61,486 nucleotides of DNA, taken from positions 1 through 61,486 of the forward strand of contig JABDHF010000010.1 in NCBI GenBank assembly GCA_013285595.1, in the 5' to 3' direction. This document shows positions 41,341 through 49,349 of the stretch, one piece after another. Source of the DNA: Bacteroidota bacterium. Lineage in GTDB: Bacteria > Bacteroidota > Bacteroidia > Chitinophagales > Chitinophagaceae. The notes under the pieces are model-generated. The model had not been told where the DNA came from and made no database searches. It saw nothing but the letters and a program-made list of their open reading frames with translations. Made by a program: the position numbers and the translations under genes. The first letter of the stretch is position 1, and each line of letters starts with the position of its first letter.

Positions 41341-42324
41341 ATGAGATTCTATTCATTTTTAGTATTGCTCGCTTGTCTGTCGGCCAATGTGTGGGCGCAG
41401 AACGGGAAATGCCTGTCGGGCAATTGCAAAACGGGACAAGGTAGAATGCTTTATGCAGACAGCAGCACTTACGAAGGTGGCTGGGCTGCCGGAAAGCCCC
41501 AGGGTATGGGTACATTTGAAGGGAAAGAAACCGCATTTACAGGCATGTGGAATGGCGGGGTAAAGGCTGATAGCGGCATCTTTACCGCATACCATATTTT
41601 GCATTCAGAGAACAGGGTGTATGCCAAAGACGTACGCATTGGCAGGGTTACAAACGATAAGCTTAACGGCCCGGGCGTTTTTATTTCCTTTACCATGAGC
41701 GGCGGTATCCTGGACACGCAAATGGTGTGGAAAGGAAATTTTGCCAACGACCAGCTTTCGGGCAAAGGCACCTATTATATTCCGCACCTTTGCTTCAATG
41801 CCAGCGATAGCTGGACAGATAATTTTCATTTTGATAATGGCAGTTCTACAGACATCGGATCTGGCACGGTTCGCACAGGCCGTTACGAGAATGGCATCAT
41901 AACGCCCAATGGCAGTAGTGCAGCAGCCACAACTGCTTCCACCCCGCCCCCCGCAAAAGCATCGTCGTCTTCAACAACAACGTCATCATCATCATCATCA
42001 TCGGGTGGTGGTAGCATGCTCGACTACGGTATATTTGCCATACATAAAACTACGGCACAGGCAGGCGCTAAAACCCACGACTACAAGGTGTATTGCTTTT
42101 TTACCTCGTGCTCCCAGGGCGGCAAACAGTTCAAAGTACTGTCGAAAGTGACTGCTGATCTTGCAAAGCACACGCTTGAGGAGATGAAAAGTGAAGCGCT
42201 GCACCGCATTTCTAATAATGGATGGATGGCACAAAGCAACCCCGAATACGTAGGCACTGCTGATGATCTGCGCGTAAACGGAAGCGGCTACACCACATCT
42301 GAGGTAGCCCTGTATGATTACTAA
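41341..42324 (+). CDS. Secreted MORN-repeat protein
   Basis: 327 residues from ATG 41341 (upstream frame start 41299 rejected: the signal peptide MRFYSFLVLLACLSANVWAQ begins here). A CLSGNCKTGQGRM motif opens the mature protein. MORN-type repeats (STYEGGWAAGKPQGMGTFEG, TAFTGMWNGGVKADSGIF) follow, then a Ser/Thr-rich linker (long TCATCATCA run) and a C-terminal alpha/beta domain with SCSQGGKQFKVLSKVTADLA. First gene of a MORN-TPR-MORN set. Confidence 0.8.
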   Translation: MRFYSFLVLLACLSANVWAQNGKCLSGNCKTGQGRMLYADSSTYEGGWAAGKPQGMGTFEGKETAFTGMWNGGVKADSGIFTAYHILHSENRVYAKDVRIGRVTNDKLNGPGVFISFTMSGGILDTQMVWKGNFANDQLSGKGTYYIPHLCFNASDSWTDNFHFDNGSSTDIGSGTVRTGRYENGIITPNGSSAAATTASTPPPAKASSSSTTTSSSSSSSGGGSMLDYGIFAIHKTTAQAGAKTHDYKVYCFFTSCSQGGKQFKVLSKVTADLAKHTLEEMKSEALHRISNNGWMAQSNPEYVGTADDLRVNGSGYTTSEVALYDY

Positions 42325-42373
42325 AGTTGTTGATTGCCCCGTACACTATTATTGTATAAGCTAAGATAAGATC

Positions 42374-43561
42374 ATGAAGAATTTCCTGTTTACGGTTATT
42401 GCCACCTGCACCATTTCGTTAGCTGTGGCCCAGCCGCACCTTACGGCCACCCAGCAGCAGGCTACTGATATGTTTAAGGCGGGCAAGCCCGAAGAAGCCA
42501 TCCCGCTATTTAAAAAAGCGCTGGCAGAAAATGCAGCCGACCTGTACAGCATCAATGCCCTTAGCATTCTTTACTACAATAGCAGCAAGTATGCAGAAGC
42601 TTATGCAGTGGCCGGCAAGGGGGTTACTGCGTCTCATGGCGAGATACCTTTTGTGAGTATGCAGTCAAAGGCCGGTTACCAGCTGGGCAAGTATGCCGAG
42701 GTGATAAAGCTGGTAGATGATTATAATGGGAAAAACACACCCGATGCGGGCCTGCTTTACATAAAAGGCGAAGCGCTGCAGGCTAAGGGAGATATGCAGG
42801 GCGCGCTCACTGCCTACAGCCAGGGCATTGCTGCGAATGCTGCCAACGCCGACCCATACCTGGGGCGCGGCAAGGTGTTTAGCGAGCTGGGGCGCTATGC
42901 GCTGGCAATTAAAGACTACGACAAATACATAAGCCTTGTGCCCGGCGATGCCGGCGGTTACTCATTTCGCGGTGTGGCCTATGCCAATAGCGGCAAGAGT
43001 GCAGAAGCACTGGCCGACTATAACAAGGCCATAGACCTGAACCCCAAGGACTATCTCGCCATTTTTCATCGCGGCGAGATCTATGCAGCGCAGAACAATA
43101 CCGCGGGTGCCACTACAGATTTCAATACTGCCATCTCGCTAAGCCCTAATTACCCCAACACCTACTGCCAGCTGGCACGGTTGTATACCACAACACAGCA
43201 AAGTGCAAAGGCCCTCGTAGCCATCAATAAGGCATTGGCCATTGATGCCGGGCGTGCCGACTTCTACAATGAGCTGAGCCGCGCCCAGAGCGCTGCCGAT
43301 CACTATCCCGAAGCGCTGGCAGCAGCCGAAAAGGCAATAGCGCTGGCGCCAAAAGACGGCGAAGGATATATGTGGAAAGCGATAGCGCTGAGTAATGCCG
43401 GCAAGGCTGAAGAAGGCATAGCGGCAGCCACAGCAGGCATTGCGCTATCGCCGGCCTATTATCTGCTCTACACAACCCGCGCATCCATTTACCGCATGAA
43501 TGGCAAAACTGCGCAGGCCGATGCCGATGATGCAAAAGCAAAAGAACTGGCTGCAAAATAA
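42374..43561 (+). CDS. Secreted tetratricopeptide-repeat protein
   Basis: 395 residues with a signal peptide ending SLAVAQ. About nine TPR-like helical pairs: ATDMFKAGKPEEAIPLFKKA, then GDMQGALTAYSQGIAANA, LGRYALAIKDYDKYISL, GKSAEALADYNKAIDLN, QSAKALVAINKALAID and ADHYPEALAAAEKAIALA. It is a protein-protein scaffold in the periplasm or at the surface. Gap of 49 bp from the first MORN gene and 9 bp to the second. Confidence 0.85.
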   Translation: MKNFLFTVIATCTISLAVAQPHLTATQQQATDMFKAGKPEEAIPLFKKALAENAADLYSINALSILYYNSSKYAEAYAVAGKGVTASHGEIPFVSMQSKAGYQLGKYAEVIKLVDDYNGKNTPDAGLLYIKGEALQAKGDMQGALTAYSQGIAANAANADPYLGRGKVFSELGRYALAIKDYDKYISLVPGDAGGYSFRGVAYANSGKSAEALADYNKAIDLNPKDYLAIFHRGEIYAAQNNTAGATTDFNTAISLSPNYPNTYCQLARLYTTTQQSAKALVAINKALAIDAGRADFYNELSRAQSAADHYPEALAAAEKAIALAPKDGEGYMWKAIALSNAGKAEEGIAAATAGIALSPAYYLLYTTRASIYRMNGKTAQADADDAKAKELAAK

Positions 43562-43570
43562 ACGTTGTAT

Positions 43571-44461
43571 ATGAAACACATTCTGCTCCTGATCATATTG
43601 TGCGCATCGCATACGCTGCATGCGCAGTGCCAGGCCGGCAACTGTATCAACGGCACAGGCACGTTTAATTTTGGGTGGTGTACCTACACCGGTACTTTTA
43701 AAGATGGCAAGCCCGAAGGGCACGGAGTGATGAAGTACGACGATTATACCTACACCGGCAATTTCAAAGCCGGGCTGGAGGATGGAGATGGCGAGGAAAC
43801 AACCACAGGCGGCAAACACTCCCACGTGCATTACGTAGCCGGCAAAAAGCAGGTTGTAGCCCTGCAGCACGTAGATACGGCCGACTACAAGCCGCTGGAC
43901 CCGCAAGACCCCGGCTGCAAAAGTGGTAATTGCATTAATGGTTTTGGCACCTACCGGTTTCCGTCGGGCAACGAATATACCGGCAACTTTAAAGATCGCC
44001 AGCGTAGCGGCAAGGGCACCTTTTTGTTTGCAAACGGTGATAAATTTGAAGGTACATTCCTGGCAAATGATGAACTGAGTGGCACTTACACTTACAATAC
44101 AGGAGCAAAGTATGTAGGCACCTATCTTACCGGCGGCCGCGAGTACAATGGCACCATTTATTCACCCTCGGGCAGGGCCATACCGTTTGTTGATGGTAAA
44201 CCGGTAATACCTCCCCAGCCCCCTGCCGGCGCAGGCCACTACGGCACCTGCTCGTGCTGCCATGGCCGCGGCACCATAGTCAACGCATCTCAGCACAACG
44301 ATATTGGCTACGCCCACGGGCACTACGGAGAAGTGTTTTATACCCTATACCGCGATATACCCTGCAACTGCTGCCACGGCACAGGCGCAGCATCTGACCA
44401 GGACCCCAAAGCCCGTGCAAACCGCTACGACATTAACTACTACCGCGATGTGATCCATTGA
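43571..44461 (+). CDS. Secreted MORN-repeat protein with two CxCCHGxG knuckles
   Basis: 296 residues from ATG 43571 (a TTG at 43565 also opens the frame). Signal peptide ends TLHAQ. Two blocks of the form CxxGNCINGxGTxxF (CQAGNCINGTGTF; CKSGNCINGFGTYRF) each begin a MORN run (YTGTFKDGKPEGHGVM; YTGNFKDRQRSGKGTF). The C-terminal part has CSCCHGRGT and CNCCHGTGA, half-sites like those of the DnaJ zinc centre, which suggests a two-Cys-pair metal site or a disulfide. Function unknown. Confidence 0.8.
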   Translation: MKHILLLIILCASHTLHAQCQAGNCINGTGTFNFGWCTYTGTFKDGKPEGHGVMKYDDYTYTGNFKAGLEDGDGEETTTGGKHSHVHYVAGKKQVVALQHVDTADYKPLDPQDPGCKSGNCINGFGTYRFPSGNEYTGNFKDRQRSGKGTFLFANGDKFEGTFLANDELSGTYTYNTGAKYVGTYLTGGREYNGTIYSPSGRAIPFVDGKPVIPPQPPAGAGHYGTCSCCHGRGTIVNASQHNDIGYAHGHYGEVFYTLYRDIPCNCCHGTGAASDQDPKARANRYDINYYRDVIH

Positions 44462-44510
44462 AATCTTACCACTACGGAGATATAATATTTATATAATTAT
44501 CTATGTAACA

Positions 44511-44553
44511 CGCGTTGCAAACGCGCCGCCGTGGATCCTCCTTGCAAACGAGG
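44511..44553. repeat. Paired palindromes with GCA core, copy 3
   Basis: CGCGTT/AACGCG around GCA (44511-44525) and CCTC-TT/AA-GAGG around GCA (44537-44553). Arms differ from the copies at 24191 and 26382 but the TTGCAAA core and two-hairpin layout are the same. It lies between the second MORN gene and the yebC promoter. Confidence 0.6.
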
Positions 44554-44593
44554 ACAAGTGTTGTGAATTAAAGTGTTTTTTGTATTTATATGC

Positions 44594-44620
44594 TTGTCTA
44601 AAAAACAATTGCTATTTTTG
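44594..44620 (+). promoter_or_regulatory. Promoter of yebC
   Basis: TTG at 44594-44596 and TATTTTTG at 44613-44620 (perfect TAnnTTTG). The spacing is the Bacteroidota type. Transcription would start near 44627, leaving a leader of about 28 nt before ATG 44655. Confidence 0.7.
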
Positions 44621-44654
44621 CGCCCTCAATAGAAAATAAACCTGATAAAAGTAT

Positions 44655-45365
44655 ATGGGTAGGATATTTGAAGTCCGGAAGTCGTCGATGTTTGCGCGGT
44701 ACGACCGCATGGCGAAGCAATTTAGCCGCGTAGGTAAAGAAATAGCTATAGCAGTAAAAAAGGGTGGCCCTGAGCCGGATACAAACCCTATGCTGCGCCG
44801 GGTAATGCAGAATGCCAAGTCGTTCAATATGCCCAAAGACCGTATTGAGGCGGCTATTAAGAACGCGATGGGCAAAGACACCAGTAACTACGACGAGGTG
44901 CTGTATGAGGGTTATGCGCCTCATGGCATTGCATTGCTGGTGGTTACGGCTACGGATAATACTACACGTACAGTAGCCAATGTGCGCTCCCATTTCAATA
45001 AGGGCGGGGGCACACCTGGCAATAGCGGCTCGGTAAGTTTTCTTTTCAAGCATCTTGGTATGTTTAAGCTGAAACCGGAGGGCCTTAACATGGATGACCT
45101 GGAACTGGAGCTGATAGACTACGGACTGGAAGAAGTAGGAGAAGACAGTGATGGGAACATAATTGTAAGATGCGGTTTCACCGACTTTGGCAATATGCAA
45201 AAAGCGCTCGAAGAGAAAAAGATAACGGTCATCTCCTCTGAATTAGAGTGGATACCCTCAAATACAATAGAAGTAAGCGAAGAGCAGTCTGAAGAAGTAT
45301 TTAAACTGATAGAGCGCCTGGAGTCTGATGATGACGTGCAGCATGTGTTTCATAATATGGCTTAA
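44655..45365 (+). CDS. YebC/PmpR-TACO1 family protein
   Basis: 236 residues. KSSMFARYDRMAKQFSRVGKEI replaces the usual AGHSKWANIKHRK start. The body has the diagnostic NPMLRRVMQNAKSFNMPKDRIEAAI, YEGYAPHGIALLVVTATDN and FNKGGGTPGNSGSVSFLF. Members bind DNA or act on ribosomes at polyproline stretches; the role in Bacteroidota is not settled. Monocistronic with its own promoter and a strong terminator. Confidence 0.92.
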   Translation: MGRIFEVRKSSMFARYDRMAKQFSRVGKEIAIAVKKGGPEPDTNPMLRRVMQNAKSFNMPKDRIEAAIKNAMGKDTSNYDEVLYEGYAPHGIALLVVTATDNTTRTVANVRSHFNKGGGTPGNSGSVSFLFKHLGMFKLKPEGLNMDDLELELIDYGLEEVGEDSDGNIIVRCGFTDFGNMQKALEEKKITVISSELEWIPSNTIEVSEEQSEEVFKLIERLESDDDVQHVFHNMA

Positions 45366-45368
45366 TCT

Positions 45369-45513
45369 AAGTTAAAGGTTAAAAGTGAAAACCAAAAAGT
45401 GGGTGTTTGATCACCATGCTTTTTGGTTTTCTTTTTTTAAGTCAAAAGTCAAAGCCTAAAAGTGAGGGTGTTTCGCTTGTCACTTTTAGGTTTTCACTTT
45501 TAACCTTTAACTT
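45369..45513. repeat. 25-bp perfect inverted repeat around two nested hairpins
   Basis: The arms 45369-45393 (AAGTTAAAGGTTAAAAGTG...) and 45489-45513 are perfect reverse complements. Between them are GAAAACCAAAAAG/CTTTTTGGTTTTC and CCTAAAAGTGA/TCACTTTTAGG. The left arm's first 22 nt are also at 9647-9668. The right arm touches the stop codon (45512-45514) of the convergent lipoprotein gene. Confidence 0.75.
45387..45438 (+). terminator. yebC terminator
   Basis: GAAAACCAAAAAG (45387-45399) pairs with CTTTTTGGTTTTC (45419-45431), 13 bp, then seven T. It overlaps the left arm of the larger inverted repeat. Confidence 0.8.
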
Positions 45514-45868
45514 AAAGATGCATTGGGAATCCATGGCTTACGGCCACATTGGCAAGCCCTACATTATCATTGTGGGAGAATGATACGGTTCCCTCTGTAA
45601 GATTTGCTTTGTGCATATACGGGCTGCATACTGTCCCTATTGCATCTGCCAGGTCTTGTTTCACATAGTCAGATGAGTCGTTGTAAGGCGAATTGATCAC
45701 CGTAACCTCCAGCGATTTGCCATTAGCTACTTTGAGATTCACTTCCTTGAATTTGAACTGATGCTCAATGTTTTTCCGCAGCTCATTCATATCTTTTAAC
45801 TCAGCAACCGTATTGCCGCAGGAAGTGAAAGCAAGTATACCTATTATTGCGACAAGAAGATTTTTCAT
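45512..45868 (-). CDS. Small lipoprotein, unknown
   Basis: 118 residues. Lipobox AFTSC after an 11-residue hydrophobic core. The mature part has an amphipathic helix (NELRKNIEHQFKFKEVNLKV) and beta strands (SLEVTVINSPYNDSSDYVK). No family recognised. Its stop codon lies in the right arm of the inverted repeat, which belongs to a dispersed repeat, so the C-terminus may have been shaped by that insertion. Confidence 0.7.
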   Translation of the reverse strand: MKNLLVAIIGILAFTSCGNTVAELKDMNELRKNIEHQFKFKEVNLKVANGKSLEVTVINSPYNDSSDYVKQDLADAIGTVCSPYMHKANLTEGTVSFSHNDNVGLANVAVSHGFPMHL

Positions 45869-45975
45869 AAATAATGTTTACTGCTAAACTATAAATTTAA
45901 TCGTTGTAATTCTTATCAACTTTTTAACTCTTTAACCTATTATCCCTTTAACCATTTTTATCGTACGTTTGGCCT

Positions 45976-46728
45976 ATGAAACCTGTGCGCTCATTACCAT
46001 TGCTTGTTGGCCGGAAGCCTGTGCTTGAGGCACTGGAGCAGGGTGTGGCTATAGAGAAGATCTTTTTGCTGCGCACCGCTACTGGTGCCGATATCAACAC
46101 TATAAAGCAAATAGCACGGGCGCAAAACATACCCGTGAGCCAGGTGCCGGTAGAGAAGCTCGACTACCTGACCAAGGTGCAGCACCAGGGCATAGTGGCA
46201 TGGACATCGCTGCTGAACTATGTGGAGCTGCAGGCTGGCATATCGTATGTGGTGGAGAAGGGCGAAGTGCCATTGTTCCTGCTGCTGGATGGTATTACCG
46301 ATGTGCGTAATGTGGGCGCCATAGCCCGCAGCGCGCTCTGCTGTGGTGCGCAGGGCATAATACTGCCTACCTCTCACGCAGCATCGCTCACCGAAGATGC
46401 GATCAAAACATCGGCGGGGGCATTGCGCAAAATATTGCTGTGCCGTATACCTTCTGTGTCGCAGGCTATGGATGTGCTGCGGCTTAATGGCATACAGATA
46501 CTGGGCACCCAAATGAAGGGCAGCGTACCTGTGTACGAGAGCGACCTTACCATACCATCGGCCATAGTAATGGGCGCTGAAGATACCGGTATCAGCAAAG
46601 ATGTACTAAAGCGAGCCGACCAGCTGATACGCATACCCATGGTTACTAATTTCGATTCGCTTAATGTGTCGGTGGCTGCCGGCATGATCCTCTACGAAGC
46701 GCTCCGGCAGCGCATTTTGACAAAATAA
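45976..46728 (+). CDS. rlmB: 23S rRNA 2'-O-ribose methyltransferase (RlmB/TrmH family)
   Basis: 250 residues. N-terminal substrate-binding domain (LLVGRKPVLEALEQG; QVPVEKLDYLTKVQHQGIVA) then the SPOUT knot with LDGITDVRNVGAIARSALCC, VMGAEDTGIS and IPMVTNFDSLNVSVAAGMILYE, the three TrmH motifs. RlmB methylates G2251 of 23S rRNA. Other TrmH-family targets are possible. Confidence 0.9.
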   Translation: MKPVRSLPLLVGRKPVLEALEQGVAIEKIFLLRTATGADINTIKQIARAQNIPVSQVPVEKLDYLTKVQHQGIVAWTSLLNYVELQAGISYVVEKGEVPLFLLLDGITDVRNVGAIARSALCCGAQGIILPTSHAASLTEDAIKTSAGALRKILLCRIPSVSQAMDVLRLNGIQILGTQMKGSVPVYESDLTIPSAIVMGAEDTGISKDVLKRADQLIRIPMVTNFDSLNVSVAAGMILYEALRQRILTK

Positions 46729-46829
46729 AAGATCCGCATCGTATAAAATGCAAGGCATAAGGTATTGTTAAATACCGGGTTAAGCCCCTGCGATCTTCCT
46801 ACCTTAGCAGTGGATTAACGACTGATCGT

Positions 46830-47297
46830 ATGGCAACGGCTAACTTAACATTACCGGCAGAATTTTCGGGCAAAGCGCAGTTTACGCTCTATGCCCGCTA
46901 CGACGACCCGCGGCTTCCGGGTTGGGAAAACAAATGGATCATCAGCTGGAAGGTGCAGCAGCTGCATCCCTGGTTCCCGGTTAAAGAGATGAAGATACAC
47001 AAGCACTTCTGGCCACAACTACAGGATGCATTTTTCGCACTGGAGAAAACAGGCTTATATACGGAGATCAAAACATTCCACCGTTGCCACGAATTGATAC
47101 AACTACCCGATAGCCCCGTATTATCTACACATAGCTGGGGAGCGGCCATAGACCTGAACCCTATAGATAACCCCATGGGCAGCCAGGGTGCATGGAGTGA
47201 AGACTTTATAAAATTAATGGCCAGGAACGGTGTCTTCTGCGGACAAAGCTGGACCGGCAATAAAGAACCCATGCACTTCGCTATGGTAGATGGCTAA
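46830..47297 (+). CDS. M15-family D,D-carboxypeptidase/L,D-endopeptidase
   Basis: 155 residues. Zn motif SxHxxGxAxD in LSTHSWGAAIDLNP, the closing His in EPMHFAM, and HRCHELIQLPD before. It belongs to the Peptidase_M15_4 type seen in phage endolysins and peptidoglycan hydrolases. No signal peptide. The protein ends MHFAMVDG, soon after the last Zn ligand. The stop TAA (47295-47297) is also the left target duplication of the adjacent MITE. Confidence 0.85.
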   Translation: MATANLTLPAEFSGKAQFTLYARYDDPRLPGWENKWIISWKVQQLHPWFPVKEMKIHKHFWPQLQDAFFALEKTGLYTEIKTFHRCHELIQLPDSPVLSTHSWGAAIDLNPIDNPMGSQGAWSEDFIKLMARNGVFCGQSWTGNKEPMHFAMVDG

Positions 47298-47453
47298 GGA
47301 ACGTTAGCAAAATAAACTCCACTATATGGCGCAGTTATTTTTCTTTTTTTCAAGGAAGAAAAACTGAGAATATTGAAATATTTAAAGCTTTTATGACGCA
47401 GAAAAAATGGAAAAGAACAAGTCAGATGGTGGAGTTTATTTTGCCATCGTTCC
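47298..47453. mobile_element. 156-bp MITE-like element with 25-bp terminal inverted repeats
   Basis: The left end 47298-47322 (GGAACGTTAGC...CTCCAC) and right end 47429-47453 are inverted copies with two mismatches of 25. Both sides are flanked by TAA (47295-47297 and 47454-47456), fitting a 3-bp TNA target duplication as made by some IS5-family elements. No ORF inside. The left TAA is the stop codon of the M15 gene, so insertion left the protein intact. The parent transposase is not in this window. Confidence 0.8.
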
Positions 47454-47489
47454 TAATTCCTTATCTTCGGTATAACTAAGACGACACTT

Positions 47490-48308
47490 ATGCTTTTTAA
47501 AGGGAAAACCGCTTTTATTACCGGCGCCAGCAGGGGAATAGGCGAGGCTATAGCATTGAAACTGGCCAGCGAAGGCGCTAATATAGTAGTGGTAGCCAAA
47601 TCTATAACAGAAGACCCGCGCCTGGGTGGCACCATACATAGCGTAGCACAGAAAGTAAACGAAGCAGGCGGCAAAGGCCTGGCAGTGCAGTGCGACATAC
47701 GCGATGAAGAGCAGATACTGGCAGCCGTGCAGCAGGCAATAAGCGTATTTGGCGGTATAGATATACTGGTGAACAACGCATCGGCCATAGCCCTCAGCAA
47801 TACAGAGCAAACAGAGACCAAACGCTTTGACCTGGTACATGCTATAAATGTGCGTGGCACCTTCCTGGTCACCAAGCACTGCGTGCCTTTTTTGCGCAAA
47901 GCAGATAACCCGCATATACTTACCCTCTCTCCTCCCCTGGATATGGACCCTAAGTGGCTCTCGCCATTTGTGGGCTACACCATCAGCAAGTACAACATGA
48001 GCATGATGACGCTGGGCTGGTCGGGCGAGTTTAAGAAGTATGGCATAGCAGCAAATTCTATGTGGCCGGTAACCACTATAGCCACATCGGCAGTAAAAAA
48101 TATATTGGGAGGTGAACTGCTGATGAACATGAGCCGCAGGCCGGAGATACTGGCCGACACTGCATTTTATATACTACAGCAACCGGCGAAGGAATGCACC
48201 GGCAACCTCTTCCTCGATGAGCAGGTGCTGAAAACAGCAGGCATCACAGACCTGGACCAATATGCAGTAACGCCCGGCAAAGAATTGCAGCGCGACCTGT
48301 ATGTGTAG
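47490..48308 (+). CDS. SDR family oxidoreductase (HSDL2-like)
   Basis: 272 residues. GASRGIG (11-17), NNASAIALSNTEQTE, INVRGTFLVTKHCVPFL, catalytic Tyr/Lys in YTISKYNMSMM, and the LSPPLDMDP block after the catalytic Ser, all as in hydroxysteroid dehydrogenase-like protein 2 and related citronellol-type SDRs. Unlike the SDR at 2008-2757, the YxxxK motif is intact. Substrate unknown. Confidence 0.9.
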   Translation: MLFKGKTAFITGASRGIGEAIALKLASEGANIVVVAKSITEDPRLGGTIHSVAQKVNEAGGKGLAVQCDIRDEEQILAAVQQAISVFGGIDILVNNASAIALSNTEQTETKRFDLVHAINVRGTFLVTKHCVPFLRKADNPHILTLSPPLDMDPKWLSPFVGYTISKYNMSMMTLGWSGEFKKYGIAANSMWPVTTIATSAVKNILGGELLMNMSRRPEILADTAFYILQQPAKECTGNLFLDEQVLKTAGITDLDQYAVTPGKELQRDLYV

Positions 48309-48357
48309 TTAACAATCCTCGTTTATTTGTTTAGTTTTATACCACCAACACACACGC

Positions 48358-49245
48358 TTGCCATCGGTACTTTCCATACAGAACATTTCAAAATCTTACG
48401 GGCCTATACAGGCGCTCAAGGGTGTATCGTTCGATGTGCCGGAGGGTAGTGTATTTGGCGTGCTGGGCCCCAACGGCAGTGGCAAAACCACGCTGCTCGG
48501 CATTATACTCGATGTGCTGGTGGCCAATGGTGGCACCTACAGCTGGTTTGGCGGTATGCAGCCCAATGAGGCGCGTAAGCGTATAGGCTCGCTGCTGGAA
48601 ACCCCCAATTTCTATCATTATCTCTCTGCATTCGACAACCTGGAGATAACTGCCGCCATAAGGGAAAGCGGCCTCGGCGACCGCACAAGGGTGCTGCAGC
48701 AAGTAGGCCTCTACGAGCGGAGGGATAGTAAATTTCAGACCTTTTCGCTGGGCATGAAGCAGCGGCTGGCTATAGGTGCGGCGCGGCTGGGCGGGCCAAA
48801 AGTATTGGTGCTGGATGAGCCTACCAATGGGCTGGACCCCGCAGGCATAGCCGAGATACGCGAGCTGATACGCGCTATGAACAAGGCGGGCATCACCATT
48901 ATCATTGCCAGCCATTTGCTCGATGAGATAGAGAAAGTATGCACCCACGTAGCCATACTGAAGAAGGGCGATCTGCTGCTGCAAGGCCCGGTAAACGAAG
49001 TATTGCGTAGCGAAGACCAGGTAGAAGTAAGGGCCGCAGACATGGCAGCACTGGAACAAGCTATGCAGCAGATGCCCGGCGTGAAAAAAGTAAGGCTCAC
49101 AGAAGGCACGCTGCAGCTCACCTGCGACGACAATGTAACCACCATGCAGGTAAATCAGTACTGCATCAGCAAGGGCATCACACTATCGCACCTGCTGCTG
49201 AAAAAGAAAAGCCTGGAAACAAAGTTTATGGAATTAACTGTTTAA
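48358..49245 (+). CDS. ABC transporter ATP-binding protein
   Basis: 295 residues. Walker A GPNGSGKTT, Q-loop region ETPNFYHYLSAFDNL, signature FSLGMKQRL, Walker B VLVLDEPTNGLDP, switch ASHLLDEIEKV. The C-terminal ~80 residues are the regulatory DUF4162-like domain of ABC-2 exporters. The reading frame opens at TTG 48358, and no ATG or GTG gives a complete N-terminus. Pairs with the permease at 49350. Confidence 0.93.
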   Translation: MPSVLSIQNISKSYGPIQALKGVSFDVPEGSVFGVLGPNGSGKTTLLGIILDVLVANGGTYSWFGGMQPNEARKRIGSLLETPNFYHYLSAFDNLEITAAIRESGLGDRTRVLQQVGLYERRDSKFQTFSLGMKQRLAIGAARLGGPKVLVLDEPTNGLDPAGIAEIRELIRAMNKAGITIIIASHLLDEIEKVCTHVAILKKGDLLLQGPVNEVLRSEDQVEVRAADMAALEQAMQQMPGVKKVRLTEGTLQLTCDDNVTTMQVNQYCISKGITLSHLLLKKKSLETKFMELTV

Positions 49246-49326
49246 TTTGAAAACGGAGGTGATTTGAAAATTTGAAAATGGAGTTTGGTATTTGAATAAT
49301 TATAAAAACGAGTACAAAATAAGAGA

Positions 49327-49349
49327 AAGCCCCTTTAGGGGTTTGGGGT
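49327..49349 (+). promoter_or_regulatory. Hairpin directly before the permease start
   Basis: AAGCCCC/GGGGTTT form a 7-bp stem with TTTA loop (49327-49344), then GGGGT and ATG 49350. It covers the place of a ribosome-binding site, so it may limit translation, or it may be an intergenic repeat; hairpins of this sequence are common in Bacteroidota (recollection). Confidence 0.45.

Noticed and set aside
47298-47453. A plain bidirectional terminator instead of a MITE
   Set aside because: Arms are 106 bp apart with no stem-loop of terminator size, and identical TAA flanks favour transposition.
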